A stretch of 64,000 nt of DNA from UMGS1370 sp046957575 (GCA_046957575.1 JBKUOG010000019.1:1-64000), one strand, 5' to 3'. Counted from the first letter of the stretch, positions 16,313 to 25,458 are shown. Made by a program: numbers and translations. The notes: generated by a model not told the origin, from the sequence alone.

Positions 16313-18889
16313 TTAGACAGGTTTTCTGCCGCAGCACTGTTTATATTTTTTACCGGATCCGCATGGACAAGGATCATTTGGATAAACCTTTTGAACTGCG
16401 CGGCGCTTCGGGGCAGCCGGTGCAGATTCATCCCGGTTGGTTCCAGTAACCTTTGCAGCCGGCTCTCTCTCTACCTTCTGCTCTACGCGGATGTGCATCA
16501 GAATCCGGACCGTCTCCTCCCGGATTGCTGCCGTCATGGAATCAAACATCTCATATGCATTGACTTTGTATTCCACAACCGGATCTCTCTGGCCGTAAGC
16601 CTGAAGTCCGATGCCTTCTCTAAGCTGATCCATATCGTCAATATGGCTCATCCACTTATTGTCAATTACCTTTAAGAGAACAACCCGTTCAATCTCACGC
16701 ATCTGCTCTGCCTGCGGGAACTGAGCTTCCTTCTCTTCATACAGTTTGATGGCGGATTCTTTGAGCATGTGCTTTAACTCGTTTTTCTTCATGCTCTTTT
16801 TCTGCTCATCATCCAAAGTTACCGGCTTAATCGGGATAACCGGAAGCAGAAGGGTATTTAACTCCTGCAAATCCCAGGATGGGGCAGTCAATTCGTCCGG
16901 AATCGCTATATCTACTGCATTCTCCACCAGATCGGTTACCATGCGCAGAATCACATCCCGCATATTGTCTCCGTCCAATACCTTACGGCGCTCTGCATAG
17001 ATAATCTCTCTCTGCTCGTTGTTTACCTCGTCATATTTTAACAGATTCTCACGAATGCCGTAGTTGTTTGTCTCGATCTTCATCTGAGCCTTTTCAATGG
17101 CACTGGAAAGCATCTTATGCTCAATCTGCTCATTCTCCGGCACACCCATGGCTTCAAACATCTTCATCAGACGGTCTGAACCAAACAGACGCATCAGATC
17201 GTCTTCCAGAGATAAATAGAATCTGGACTCACCCGGATCGCCCTGACGTCCGGAACGTCCTCTTAACTGATTATCAATACGGCGGGATTCATGACGCTCG
17301 GTGCCAATGATCTTTAAACCGCCTGCCGCTCTGGCCTCTTCATCCAGCTTAATATCCGTACCTCGTCCGGCCATGTTGGTAGCAATGGTAACTGCTCCAT
17401 GTACGCCGGCGTCTGCTACGATTTCAGCCTCCAGTTCATGGAACTTTGCATTTAATACTTTATGAGGAATGCCCCGTTTCTTTAACATGCCGGAAAGCAT
17501 TTCAGATGTCTCAATGGTAATGGTGCCGACCAGAACCGGCTGTCCCTTTTCATGAGCCTTTGCCACCTCTTCCACAACTGCGTGGAATTTTTCCTTTTTG
17601 GTCTTGTAAACCGCATCATTTAAGTCAATACGCTGGACCGGCTTGTTGGTCGGAATTGCAATAACGTCCATGGCATAGATGTTGCGGAACTCTTTTTCTT
17701 CTGTCAGCGCAGTACCGGTCATACCCGCTTTTTTGCGGTATTTATTAAAGAAATTCTGGAACGTGATGGTGGCAAGAGTACGGCTCTCCCGGCGCACATT
17801 TACATGCTCCTTTGCCTCGATTGCCTGGTGCAGGCCGTCTGAATAACGGCGTCCCGGCATAATACGTCCGGTAAATTCATCTACAATCAGGACCTCATCA
17901 TCTTTTACCACATAGTCTTTATCTCTGTGCATCAGGTTGTTGGCGCGCAGAGCCAGAATAATATTATGCTGGATCTCCAGGTTCTCCGGATCTGCCAGGT
18001 TTTCAATATGGAAGAAGTTTTCTACTTTCTTAACGCCTTCTTCTGTCAGGTTGACTACTTTGTCCTTTTCATTGACAATAAAGTCTCCTGTCTCTTCAAT
18101 GTCCTCGCCCATGATGGCGTTCATCTTTGTAAACTCGCCGGACGCCTCGCCTTTTACCAACTGGCGCGCCAGCACATCACAAACTTCATACAGCTTGGTG
18201 GATTTGCCGCTCTGACCGGAAATGATAAGCGGCGTTCTGGCCTCATCAATTAAAACAGAGTCTACCTCATCGATGATGCAGTAATCCAAGTCTCTTAAAA
18301 CCATCTGCTCTTTATAGATGGCCATATTGTCCCTCAGATAATCAAATCCCAGTTCGTTGTTGGTAACATAGGTAATGTCACAGGCATAGGCAGCTTTTCT
18401 CTCATCAGAAGTCATGGAGTTTAAAACCACGCCTACCGTCAGGCCCAAAAATCTGTGAACCTGTCCCATCCACTCGGCATCACGCTTTGCCAGATAGTCA
18501 TTGACTGTGACGATCTGCACTCCTTTTCCTGTCAGCGCATTTAAATAGGCAGGACAGGTGGACACCAGGGTCTTTCCCTCACCGGTACGCATCTCTGCAA
18601 TACGTCCCTGATGAAGCACAATACCGCCAATTAACTGAACCGGAAAATGTTCCATATTTAAAGTTCTCTTTGCAGCTTCCCTGACTGCGGCAAACGCCTC
18701 CGGCAAAATATCGTCCAGAGTCTCTCCCTTTGCCAGACGCTCTTTAAAAATCCGGGTCTTGTCTTTTAATTCTTCATCTGACAGGGCAGCCATCTCAGGC
18801 TTTAATTTTTCAATTTTGTCTACAATGGGGTAAATCAGTTTCAACTCCCGATCACTGTGGGTGCCAAATACTTTTTCAAACAAATTCAT
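16313..18889 (-). CDS. secA: Preprotein translocase ATPase SecA
   Basis: SecA is the motor that pushes preproteins through SecYEG. The 858-residue protein is full length: Walker A RTGEGKTLVS near residue 104, the DEAD-like IIDEVDSVLIDEARTPLI (in part) near 205, the TNMAGRGTDIKL motif near 495, helical scaffold and wing regions, and a C-terminal SEC-C zinc motif CPCGSGKKYKQCC. ATG with GGAGAGCACC upstream. It has its own promoter and lies next to a 500-bp AT-rich spacer holding DnaA boxes. Confidence 0.98.
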   Translation of the reverse strand: MNLFEKVFGTHSDRELKLIYPIVDKIEKLKPEMAALSDEELKDKTRIFKERLAKGETLDDILPEAFAAVREAAKRTLNMEHFPVQLIGGIVLHQGRIAEMRTGEGKTLVSTCPAYLNALTGKGVQIVTVNDYLAKRDAEWMGQVHRFLGLTVGVVLNSMTSDERKAAYACDITYVTNNELGFDYLRDNMAIYKEQMVLRDLDYCIIDEVDSVLIDEARTPLIISGQSGKSTKLYEVCDVLARQLVKGEASGEFTKMNAIMGEDIEETGDFIVNEKDKVVNLTEEGVKKVENFFHIENLADPENLEIQHNIILALRANNLMHRDKDYVVKDDEVLIVDEFTGRIMPGRRYSDGLHQAIEAKEHVNVRRESRTLATITFQNFFNKYRKKAGMTGTALTEEKEFRNIYAMDVIAIPTNKPVQRIDLNDAVYKTKKEKFHAVVEEVAKAHEKGQPVLVGTITIETSEMLSGMLKKRGIPHKVLNAKFHELEAEIVADAGVHGAVTIATNMAGRGTDIKLDEEARAAGGLKIIGTERHESRRIDNQLRGRSGRQGDPGESRFYLSLEDDLMRLFGSDRLMKMFEAMGVPENEQIEHKMLSSAIEKAQMKIETNNYGIRENLLKYDEVNNEQREIIYAERRKVLDGDNMRDVILRMVTDLVENAVDIAIPDELTAPSWDLQELNTLLLPVIPIKPVTLDDEQKKSMKKNELKHMLKESAIKLYEEKEAQFPQAEQMREIERVVLLKVIDNKWMSHIDDMDQLREGIGLQAYGQRDPVVEYKVNAYEMFDSMTAAIREETVRILMHIRVEQKVEREPAAKVTGTNRDESAPAAPKRRAVQKVYPNDPCPCGSGKKYKQCCGRKPV

Positions 18890-18962
18890 AGGTGCTCTCC
18901 TATTTCATACTCAGGCATTAATAGAAAGCCGACTGACGGACTTTCTGGGTATAATCTTATTT

Positions 18963-18991
18963 ATTGTATCACCAACTGAAGTTTTATTCAA
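18963..18991 (-). promoter_or_regulatory. Promoter of secA
   Basis: Minus strand: TTGAAT (18986-18991), 17-bp spacer, TACAAT (18963-18968), about 75 bp upstream of secA. Confidence 0.7.
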
Positions 18992-19083
18992 CGAGTTCAT
19001 AAAAAATTAACATCTTAGCAAGATCCGCTCCCATATTATGGTCAACTGGACATTGTGTACAAAATATATGTTCTCTTTTCTTT

Positions 19084-19198
19084 TTATCCACATTGTCCAC
19101 ATTCAGTTATTCACACGTTATAGACAAAGTTTTCCTGAAAAAAAAGCTTATTTTGCAAGAAAACAGAGTTATACACCAAGTTATCCACATTATCCACA
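19084..19198 (+). promoter_or_regulatory. Cluster of DnaA boxes between secA and raiA
   Basis: Three perfect DnaA boxes TTATCCACA lie at 19084-19092, 19181-19189 and 19190-19198. One-mismatch versions are TTGTCCACA at 19093-19101 and TTATTCACA at 19107-19115, and a weaker one is TTATACACC at 19169-19177. All have the same orientation. The whole 18890-19475 spacer is very AT-rich and holds no gene. dnaA, dnaN and other origin genes are absent, so this is more likely a DnaA titration or regulatory cluster than oriC. Confidence 0.75.
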
Positions 19199-19415
19199 AT
19201 CTTTTTCCTCTTTTTGTCTGTTTCTGTAAAAAAACATAATCCCATCCATTTTTTATCTATTTATCACAAAGTTACAAATTTCTGCAAGATTTTTCATAAA
19301 TCCCCTTGACTTTTTTCAGGCCGAATAAGTAGTTTTGCAATATTTTTTTGCCTGGTCGAAAAAGAAAATTTATAATTTTTTTAGATAAATTGTCAGAACA
19401 ATTTATGTTTTTTCA

Positions 19416-19444
19416 TTGAATTTTCCCTCTAAATATGATATACT
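19416..19444 (+). promoter_or_regulatory. Promoter of raiA
   Basis: Plus strand: TTGAAT (19416-19421), 17-bp spacer, TATACT (19439-19444), with the start codon 31 bp downstream. Confidence 0.75.
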
Positions 19445-19475
19445 AATCACATCCCAAGAAAAGGAGCTGATGTTA

Positions 19476-20006
19476 ATGCGTTTTATAATTACAGGAAGAA
19501 ATATTGAGGTCACTCCCGCTTTAAAAAGCGCCGTAGAAGACAAGATCGGCAAGCTGGACCGCTACTTCAATCCCGACACCGAGGTCACCGTTACTTTAAG
19601 CGTGCAGAAAGAGCGCCAGAACATCGAAGTTACAATCCCAGTAAAAGGAACCATTATCCGCGCAGAAGAATCCAGCAGCGATATGTATGTTTCCATTGAT
19701 TTAGTAGAGGAGGTTATTGAGCGGCAGCTCAAGAAATATAAAAACAAATTAATTGATCGCAAACAGGCAGCGGCAGCATTTTCCGCCCAGTTTTTAGAAG
19801 AAGAGCCTGTTTCCTATGAAGACGAAATCAAGATTGTAAAGACCAAACGTTTCGGTATGAAACCTATGGACCCGGAGGAAGCTTGCTTCCAGATGGAACT
19901 GCTGGGCCACAATTTCTACGTGTTCCTCAATTCAGAGACCGAGGAAGTCAATGTTGTTTATAAGAGGAAAGGCAATACATACGGCCTGATTGAACCGGAG
20001 TTCTAG
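19476..20006 (+). CDS. raiA: Ribosome hibernation promoting factor, long form (RaiA/HPF)
   Basis: Long HPF binds 30S subunits and joins 70S ribosomes into 100S dimers in slow growth. The 176-residue protein has the N-terminal S30AE domain (residues 1-100, starting RFIITGRNIEVTPALK and ending before the linker) and the C-terminal dimerisation domain (about 118-176, IVKTKRFGMKPMDPEEACFQ in part, VVYKRKGNTYGLIEPEF). The ATG at 19476 has AAGGAG at nine bases. Its stop TAG shares its G with the first base of a truncated MITE. Confidence 0.95.
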   Translation: MRFIITGRNIEVTPALKSAVEDKIGKLDRYFNPDTEVTVTLSVQKERQNIEVTIPVKGTIIRAEESSSDMYVSIDLVEEVIERQLKKYKNKLIDRKQAAAAFSAQFLEEEPVSYEDEIKIVKTKRFGMKPMDPEEACFQMELLGHNFYVFLNSETEEVNVVYKRKGNTYGLIEPEF

Positions 20007-20052
20007 TAATAGTTCAGCCATGCGAAGATTCCGGCAGGAAAAAGCGTTGAAA
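20006..20052 (+). mobile_element. Truncated MITE, copy B
   Basis: Only the left 47 bp of the element are present (GTAATAGTTCAGCCATGCG, then the first arm strand GAAGATTCCGGCAGG and GCGTTGAAA). The right half is replaced by the raiA terminator, and no target duplication can be tested. The element begins at the last base of the raiA stop codon. Confidence 0.85.
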
Positions 20053-20064
20053 ATAAGCCAGACA

Positions 20065-20113
20065 AGCCGCAGAGTACAGATGGACAAACATCTATCTCTG
20101 CGGCTCTTCTTTT
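20065..20113 (+). terminator. Terminator of raiA
   Basis: Stem AGCCGCAGAG/CTCTGCGGCT (20065-20074 with 20096-20105) with inner AGATG/CATCT pairing, followed by CTTCTTTTTATT. It lies between convergent genes. Confidence 0.88.
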
Positions 20114-20772
20114 TATTCTTTGCTTCTGTCTTCAGCAGGAACATCCATCCCTTCCTTTGGATCCGGAAGCTGTGCCAGGACTCTTTTTAATCGCTGTACA
20201 TCTCCGTCTGCAAAACAGTATCCGTCCATTCCGCACTTCTTTGCTCCTTCAACATTCAGATCCAGATCATCTATAAAGAAGCACTCCTTTGGATTTAAGT
20301 TAAATCTTTCAAACAGACGGAAATAGATTTCCTTCTGCGGCTTCATGCACTGTTCCTCTGCCGAAAACAAAACTCCGTCAAAACAGTCAATGGCCGGGAT
20401 CACCTGTTTATAGCAGTCCAGCAGCCGGAGTGATGCGTTGGAGCAAAGGTAAATACCAAATCCCCGCTTTTTTAGCCAGAAAACCAGTTCTCCCATCTCT
20501 TCGATCGGCCGCATATTATATTCATGCCAGTGCTCCAGACACAGGCGGGCCATTTCTTTTGCATGCTGGCTGCTCAGACGGGCCTGCATTCTGCCTAACG
20601 CGTCCTCTTCTGAGATAACCCCCATGTCTAACATCAGCCATTCCGGCGACACAAACACGCTGGTGCAGACTTCTTTTTGTTCTTGTTCATCTTTTATGAA
20701 ATGCTTTCCAACCACATCCGCTTCATAGGACACCAGTACTTTTCCCATGTCAAATACAATATTTTTTATCAT
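20113..20772 (-). CDS. HAD family hydrolase (YihX-like)
   Basis: This 219-residue protein has the HAD fold: FDMGKVLV near residue 7, a helical cap (about 15-85), YLCSNAS near 112 (motif II Ser), a lysine in MKPQKEIY near 148, and FFIDDLDLNVEGA near 168 (motif III). Motif I lacks the second Asp, as in the YihX/epoxide-hydrolase-type HAD-IA subgroup. The substrate is unknown. It lies 88 bp downstream of the mgtC-like gene and is the last gene of this minus-strand run. Confidence 0.85.
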   Translation of the reverse strand: MIKNIVFDMGKVLVSYEADVVGKHFIKDEQEQKEVCTSVFVSPEWLMLDMGVISEEDALGRMQARLSSQHAKEMARLCLEHWHEYNMRPIEEMGELVFWLKKRGFGIYLCSNASLRLLDCYKQVIPAIDCFDGVLFSAEEQCMKPQKEIYFRLFERFNLNPKECFFIDDLDLNVEGAKKCGMDGYCFADGDVQRLKRVLAQLPDPKEGMDVPAEDRSKE

Positions 20773-20860
20773 TGGAATCTCCTTATGGCAGACCTAAACC
20801 GCTGCTCGTCCGCTAGTTATCTATTACTCTCTACCATACTACACCCAAATGAATCCGGTG

Positions 20861-21553
20861 TCAAACCTCTTCTAAATATTCCACTCCAGGACATTCCCTT
20901 AGTTCTCCGACCACTTCTTCGTGACAGATTTTCTGTTTCCAGCGAATGACCACAATCGCTGCCAGACTGTCTTTTGCAATTCCTTGGGAAGGTTCCATAA
21001 GCACATCCCGAATCTCCAGATTTTTTCCTTTCACCTCTTTAAGAAATCCATTTAACTCCTTTGCTGATTCCACTTCAATGTAAAGTTCCATTCTCCTGCT
21101 TTTGCCTAACAAAAACCCATCCACGCGATGAAAGAAGATTAAAATCAGGATAATGGCAAGTCCTCCAATCACTGCGCCTTCATAAAAACCAATCCCTATG
21201 GCCAGACCGATACAGGCGGCAGCCCAAAGGCCAGCCGCAGTGGTAAGTCCCTTCACCTGATTATGACCGGTCACGATTATGGTGCCAGCTCCCAAAAAGC
21301 CGATTCCGCTGATAACCTGCGCCCCCATCCTGACCGGATCTCCGCCTCCAAACCGTTCATATACATATTGATTGGTCAGCATAACCACTGTTGTTCCAAG
21401 GCATACCAGCATATAGGTACGAAAACCGGCAGGGCGGTGTTTCCGCCCCCGCTCAATTCCCAAAATGCCGCCCAATACCATGGCCATTGCAATTCTTAAC
21501 AAGACCGAACATCCATTAATTTCATAAAATACATCTGGCAGAACCAATGTCAT
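20861..21553 (-). CDS. MgtC/SapB family membrane protein
   Basis: The 230-residue protein has five hydrophobic segments in its first 150 residues with the family signature GGILGIERGRKHRPAGFRTYMLV (as GILGIERGRKHRPAGFRTY) near residue 28 and GFLGAGTIIV near 90, then a small soluble C-terminal domain. MgtC-like proteins are linked to magnesium or phosphate homeostasis and ATP synthase control; the role here is inferred only. It starts 6 bp after the stop of an ABC permease gene, so it seems to be part of the transporter operon, which is unusual. Confidence 0.88.
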   Translation of the reverse strand: MTLVLPDVFYEINGCSVLLRIAMAMVLGGILGIERGRKHRPAGFRTYMLVCLGTTVVMLTNQYVYERFGGGDPVRMGAQVISGIGFLGAGTIIVTGHNQVKGLTTAAGLWAAACIGLAIGIGFYEGAVIGGLAIILILIFFHRVDGFLLGKSRRMELYIEVESAKELNGFLKEVKGKNLEIRDVLMEPSQGIAKDSLAAIVVIRWKQKICHEEVVGELRECPGVEYLEEV

Positions 21554-21559
21554 GTCTCA

Positions 21560-22393
21560 TCATTCCTTTACTCCGCCTTCCATAATACCGCCCAGAATGT
21601 TTTTCTGGAACACAAGAACCATAAGCAATAACGGAAGAATCGTAATCATTGCAGCCGCGGCAACTACTCCAAACGGGATCGTATGCGTAGTCTGATATAA
21701 AGTAAGCCCCACTACCACTGTCCGGCAGTCCTCATACTGGTTCAGAACCTGGGATAATAAGAAGCGGTTCCAGGCCCCGATAAAGACCAGAATACTGATA
21801 GAAAAAATACTGGCTTTTAGCAAGGGCAGCAGAATGTAAAAGAAGATCTGAAACATATTTGCTCCGTCTAATTTTGCACTTTCCTCAAAGGAAACTGGTA
21901 CATTTTTCAATACAGCCGTTAAAAACCAGATGGTCATAGGCAGATCCAGCACCGAAATAATCACTGCCAGGCCAATGCGGGTATTTAAAAGTCCCAGTTT
22001 GCTGTACATTTTAAAAATAGGATTAATTAATGTGATAGTGGGAAGCAGTGAAATCGCCAGAACAAACACCAGAAAGGTAGTTTTAAACCGTATATTGGTT
22101 CTGGTCAGGGCATAAGAAGCCATACTTCCTGCCGTTACGCAAATCACAACTGCAATAATTGTAATTACAAAACTGTTATATACATATTTTAAAATCGGCT
22201 GCTGCACCAAAGCTTTGGCATAATTTTCCAGGGTTGCTGCCGATGGCAGCAGTTTGGGCGGAATACGGCTTAAATCCGACTCAGGCATAAAAGATGCAGA
22301 AATCATATACAACATGGGGGCAATCATAATGAACAGGAATATAACCAGAAACACCGCATAGCCTGCTGTTGCTGCCCGTTTTTTGCTTTTCAT
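21560..22393 (-). CDS. Carbohydrate ABC transporter permease (MalG/UgpE-like)
   Basis: The 277-residue inner-membrane protein has six transmembrane segments and the EAA loop EESAKLDGANMFQIFFYILLP (in part EESAKLDGANMFQIF) near residue 180, which contacts the ATPase. The start at ATG 22393 follows GGGGAG; the stop of the partner permease gene lies two bases upstream. It pairs with the UgpA-like permease and lipoprotein binding protein. No ATP-binding subunit is in the operon, so a shared MsmX-type ATPase is likely. Confidence 0.92.
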   Translation of the reverse strand: MKSKKRAATAGYAVFLVIFLFIMIAPMLYMISASFMPESDLSRIPPKLLPSAATLENYAKALVQQPILKYVYNSFVITIIAVVICVTAGSMASYALTRTNIRFKTTFLVFVLAISLLPTITLINPIFKMYSKLGLLNTRIGLAVIISVLDLPMTIWFLTAVLKNVPVSFEESAKLDGANMFQIFFYILLPLLKASIFSISILVFIGAWNRFLLSQVLNQYEDCRTVVVGLTLYQTTHTIPFGVVAAAAMITILPLLLMVLVFQKNILGGIMEGGVKE

Positions 22394-22395
22394 TG

Positions 22396-23274
22396 TCACA
22401 CACTCCCCTTCGTTTTCAGGCTGTCAACAAACAGCAGGCTGATTCCTACCGAAATAATCAGCATCAGAACCGACAGTGTAGCTCCGTATCCGGTATTGCC
22501 ATAGGTAAAATAAGTGTTTACCGCATACATGGATACCGTTTCCGTCTTGCCTGCCGGTCCCCCTGCTGTCATTGCCACAATCAAATCATAGACCCGCATT
22601 GCAGAAATAATGCGAAACAGCACTGTTACAGATATGGTTGCTTTAATTAGCGGCAGTGTAATACTGGTAAACTGGCGCAGTCTGCCTGCTCCGTCTATTT
22701 TCGCCGCCTCATAATAGTCTTTGGAAATCGTCAAAAGGCCGGACAGAAGCAGAAGAGACATATATGGCGTATTCTTCCACACATCTGCAATTAAAATTGA
22801 CAGTTTCGCCAGCCACTCATCTCCCAGCCAGCTAAGCGGTTCTTTAATCAGATTAAACGCCATCAGGGTACTGTTGACAATTCCATTCTGAGAAAAAAAC
22901 TGGGTCCAGATAATACCAGAAACCACTGTGGGAATTGCCCATGGAATCAGCACTGCTGTCCGGATTAGTCCCTGACCTGGAATTTTGCGGTTCATCAGCA
23001 GAGCCAGTCCCATTCCGATCATTAACTCCAGCAGCACAGAGACTGCCGTAAATGCCAGCGTCCACCACAAAGTATCCCAAAAGTGTTCATCCTGAAACGC
23101 TTTTATATAATTGTCAAACCCAACAAATTTCGGTCCCAAAGCTGCGGTCTGTGTGCGGATTTCAAAAAAACTCTGGTATATTGTATTGATTGTAGGGTAC
23201 ACAATCAGAACCAGAATTAAAAGCGCACTGGGCAGCAGCATCAAATATCCTATTCTTGTGCTCTTTTTTGTCAT
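22396..23274 (-). CDS. Carbohydrate ABC transporter permease (MalF/UgpA-like)
   Basis: The 292-residue protein has six transmembrane segments and an EAA loop YEAAKIDGAGRLRQFTSITLP (in part YEAAKIDGAGRL) near residue 200. ATG 23274 follows AAGGTGG. It is the first permease gene, 29 bp after the binding-protein gene, and its stop nearly touches the next permease start, so the two are coupled. Substrate is probably a sugar or sugar derivative; the adjacent phosphodiesterase gene hints at a glycerophosphoryl compound. Confidence 0.92.
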   Translation of the reverse strand: MTKKSTRIGYLMLLPSALLILVLIVYPTINTIYQSFFEIRTQTAALGPKFVGFDNYIKAFQDEHFWDTLWWTLAFTAVSVLLELMIGMGLALLMNRKIPGQGLIRTAVLIPWAIPTVVSGIIWTQFFSQNGIVNSTLMAFNLIKEPLSWLGDEWLAKLSILIADVWKNTPYMSLLLLSGLLTISKDYYEAAKIDGAGRLRQFTSITLPLIKATISVTVLFRIISAMRVYDLIVAMTAGGPAGKTETVSMYAVNTYFTYGNTGYGATLSVLMLIISVGISLLFVDSLKTKGSV

Positions 23275-23303
23275 ATTGCCACCTTTCACCCCTTATCCTT
23301 TGA

Positions 23304-24554
23304 CTACTCCAGAATTTTTGCCACCTTCTGAACAATATTCGCCGCCCCTTCTTCGGGAGTTGTCATACCAGTAATGACACTGTGAATTTCTAACTGCATA
23401 ACACCGGAAATCTCTGCATAATAAGGAGAAAGAGGTCTGGGTTTAGAAGCCTCCAGCACAGGAAGATACTTTGGAAGTTCTGGCTTCTTTGCAAGAAGCT
23501 CCTGATCCTCATAAGCTGCTTTTAAAGTAGGTTTAATATCTACTAAATCGCAGGCAATCATCTGGCTTTCATAATTTGCGCGGAATTTCGCAAACTCCAC
23601 TGCTTCTTTTGGATGTTTGGAAAAGGCAGAAACCATAACGCCCCAGCCGCCTAAACAGCCATAACTTGGCAGAGCCGTAATCTCCATGTTTCCTGATACT
23701 GCGGACTCTTCACTGTTAAATGGGCCGTAACCGCTTAACCAGTCTCTGGTAAATACTGCTTTTCCAGCAGTTACAACTGCTCTGGACTCAGAAGTTCCAA
23801 ATGTCTCAATGCCAGTTGCCGCTGTACCGTCATCCATCATTGCTTTCATTTCTGTCAGCGTTTCTGCAAGTTTTGCTTCATCCAACACACTCTTTCCCTC
23901 TTCATCTACAACTTCTCCGCCTTTTTCCCAATAAAACTCCAACATAGAACTGGTAAGGCTCTCATTTTGCTTCCAATAAGAGACGAATCCGCTCATATCT
24001 CCTTCTGCTTCTGCAATTTCTTTTCCTGTTGCCGCCAGTTCAGCCCAGGTCTTTGGAACTTGCTTATTGTATTTTTCTAAAAGGTCTTTTCTATAATACA
24101 GCGCTCCCGCATCCGCCATAAACGGAAGTCCCCAGGTCTTGTCATAAAGCTTAAAGGCGCTTAGCGGACCTTCCAGATATGCATCCAGTTCTCCTTCTTC
24201 CAGATAGTCATCCAATGGAATCACCCATCCCGCAGAAGCAAAAATAGGCGGCCACACCACGTCTCCTGCAAACACATCAATAGAAGAATCTCCTGCCTGA
24301 AGCACTGTGTTAATGGTTTTCAGCCGGTCATTGGATGAGTCCGGAAGTTCTACATAATTGACTTTGATATCCGGATTCGCCTTCTCAAATGCTGCTACAA
24401 TCGCAGTTTCCACCCCATTGTCATCCGGACGCCCGTAATAATTAATAGTAACAGGCCCCTCTTTTTGTTGTGCATCTTCTGATCCGCATGCGGCCAAACC
24501 AAACGATGCTGCTGCAAATAATCCCACCATTGCTGCTTTTCTTATCTTTTTCAT
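23304..24554 (-). CDS. Extracellular solute-binding lipoprotein of a sugar-type ABC importer
   Basis: This 416-residue protein has a lipoprotein signal peptide ending in the lipobox LAAC (Cys 23), then a family 1 solute-binding fold starting ITINYYGRPDDNGVETAIV in part (INYYGRPDDNG). It has the length and layout of maltose/trehalose or UgpB-type binding proteins and would be tethered to the outer face of the membrane. It lies between the phosphodiesterase gene and the permease genes in one operon. The ligand cannot be read from the sequence. Confidence 0.9.
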   Translation of the reverse strand: MKKIRKAAMVGLFAAASFGLAACGSEDAQQKEGPVTINYYGRPDDNGVETAIVAAFEKANPDIKVNYVELPDSSNDRLKTINTVLQAGDSSIDVFAGDVVWPPIFASAGWVIPLDDYLEEGELDAYLEGPLSAFKLYDKTWGLPFMADAGALYYRKDLLEKYNKQVPKTWAELAATGKEIAEAEGDMSGFVSYWKQNESLTSSMLEFYWEKGGEVVDEEGKSVLDEAKLAETLTEMKAMMDDGTAATGIETFGTSESRAVVTAGKAVFTRDWLSGYGPFNSEESAVSGNMEITALPSYGCLGGWGVMVSAFSKHPKEAVEFAKFRANYESQMIACDLVDIKPTLKAAYEDQELLAKKPELPKYLPVLEASKPRPLSPYYAEISGVMQLEIHSVITGMTTPEEGAANIVQKVAKILE

Positions 24555-24572
24555 AGTCCAAGTCCTCTTTCT

Positions 24573-25397
24573 CTATCTGCGGTTCATAAAGTTTCTAAAT
24601 AACAGCGGCCAGTCCGTCTGAATCATGTCAAACTTTTTATCCAAAAGCCACCCCCATCCCTCTTCCATGTTTTTTAAAATGGCTGTATCATCATCATGGC
24701 CTCCGGAAAGTTTGGTAGTATCGTTCAGCGTAAGGGCATTGACCCACAAAACTTTGCCGTTATTGTGCATATTCCCAATAAATCCATCTGATGCAAACAC
24801 ATGATTCTCTTCTTCAAAAATCACTTCCGCCCCAATCGTATTGATACGATACATTTCTGTCAGACTAAGCTGTTCCTCATTTCTTACAATCGGAAGAAAC
24901 ATCATATCCGGCGCCAATTCCTCCAACAGCTCCAGCTCCTCCTTGCGGGGATGGCTTTTTAAAATAATCTGCTCTTCCATATTATGCCTTTTCAGGTATG
25001 CAATCATATCCTTCCAGAAAAACCAGCTCCGATCAATATTAATCAGACATCTCCCTTTAAAATGCTCCAAAATATCATCTAACGAATTTACGCCTTCCGA
25101 AATTCGCTCCGAAATCCCGTTAAGAAAATGAAGTTTGTTAATTTCCCCGGAAGACATTGTACGGATATCGATCTCTTCGCCAAAAACTCCTTTTTCCTGT
25201 CCGTTATGGAATGCAAAAAATTGTCCGTCGGTGCTCTTAACCACATCCACCTCTATAATATCAGCTCCATGAAGCAGCGCATTTTCATAAGCGCCGATTG
25301 TATTTTGAATGATATTTCCTCCGCAGGTTCCTCTGTGAGCCACTAAAAGCACCTTTTGCTCTTTTAATCTGCTGTGCAGATATTCATTTCTGTCCAT
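24573..25397 (-). CDS. Glycerophosphodiester phosphodiesterase family protein
   Basis: The 274-residue TIM-barrel protein shows the family motifs LVAHRG near residue 18, IIEVDVV near 47 (metal-binding Glu and Asp), FHNGQ near 63, and INIDRSW near 118. It lacks a signal peptide and should act in the cytosol, releasing an alcohol and glycerol 3-phosphate. Some positions are unusual: the ENT motif reads QNT and the HD motif reads HN, so activity or substrate may differ. It is the first gene of the ABC importer operon, directly downstream of an operator-bearing promoter, which recalls ugpQ next to ugp genes. Confidence 0.82.
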   Translation of the reverse strand: MDRNEYLHSRLKEQKVLLVAHRGTCGGNIIQNTIGAYENALLHGADIIEVDVVKSTDGQFFAFHNGQEKGVFGEEIDIRTMSSGEINKLHFLNGISERISEGVNSLDDILEHFKGRCLINIDRSWFFWKDMIAYLKRHNMEEQIILKSHPRKEELELLEELAPDMMFLPIVRNEEQLSLTEMYRINTIGAEVIFEEENHVFASDGFIGNMHNNGKVLWVNALTLNDTTKLSGGHDDDTAILKNMEEGWGWLLDKKFDMIQTDWPLLFRNFMNRR

Positions 25398-25424
25398 GTT
25401 TCCCTCCCGTTTCTTGATGATTTT

Positions 25425-25458
25425 AGCATAGCAAAATTATTGGTACGTGTCAGTAATT
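25425..25458 (-). promoter_or_regulatory. Promoter of the ABC importer operon with LacI-type operator
   Basis: Minus strand: -35 CTGACA (25448-25453), 17-bp spacer, extended -10 TGC-TATGCT (25425-25430). A 24-bp imperfect palindrome centred on CG (25435-25458, pattern AATTAnTGnnACGTnnCAnTAATT, 18 of 24 positions symmetric) covers the spacer and -35. This is the size and central CG of LacI-family operators, so repression by the divergent regulator is likely. Confidence 0.65.

Noticed and set aside
19084..19198. Chromosomal replication origin
   Set aside because: DnaA boxes are present, but dnaA, dnaN, rpmH or gid genes are not nearby, so I report a DnaA-box cluster and not oriC.
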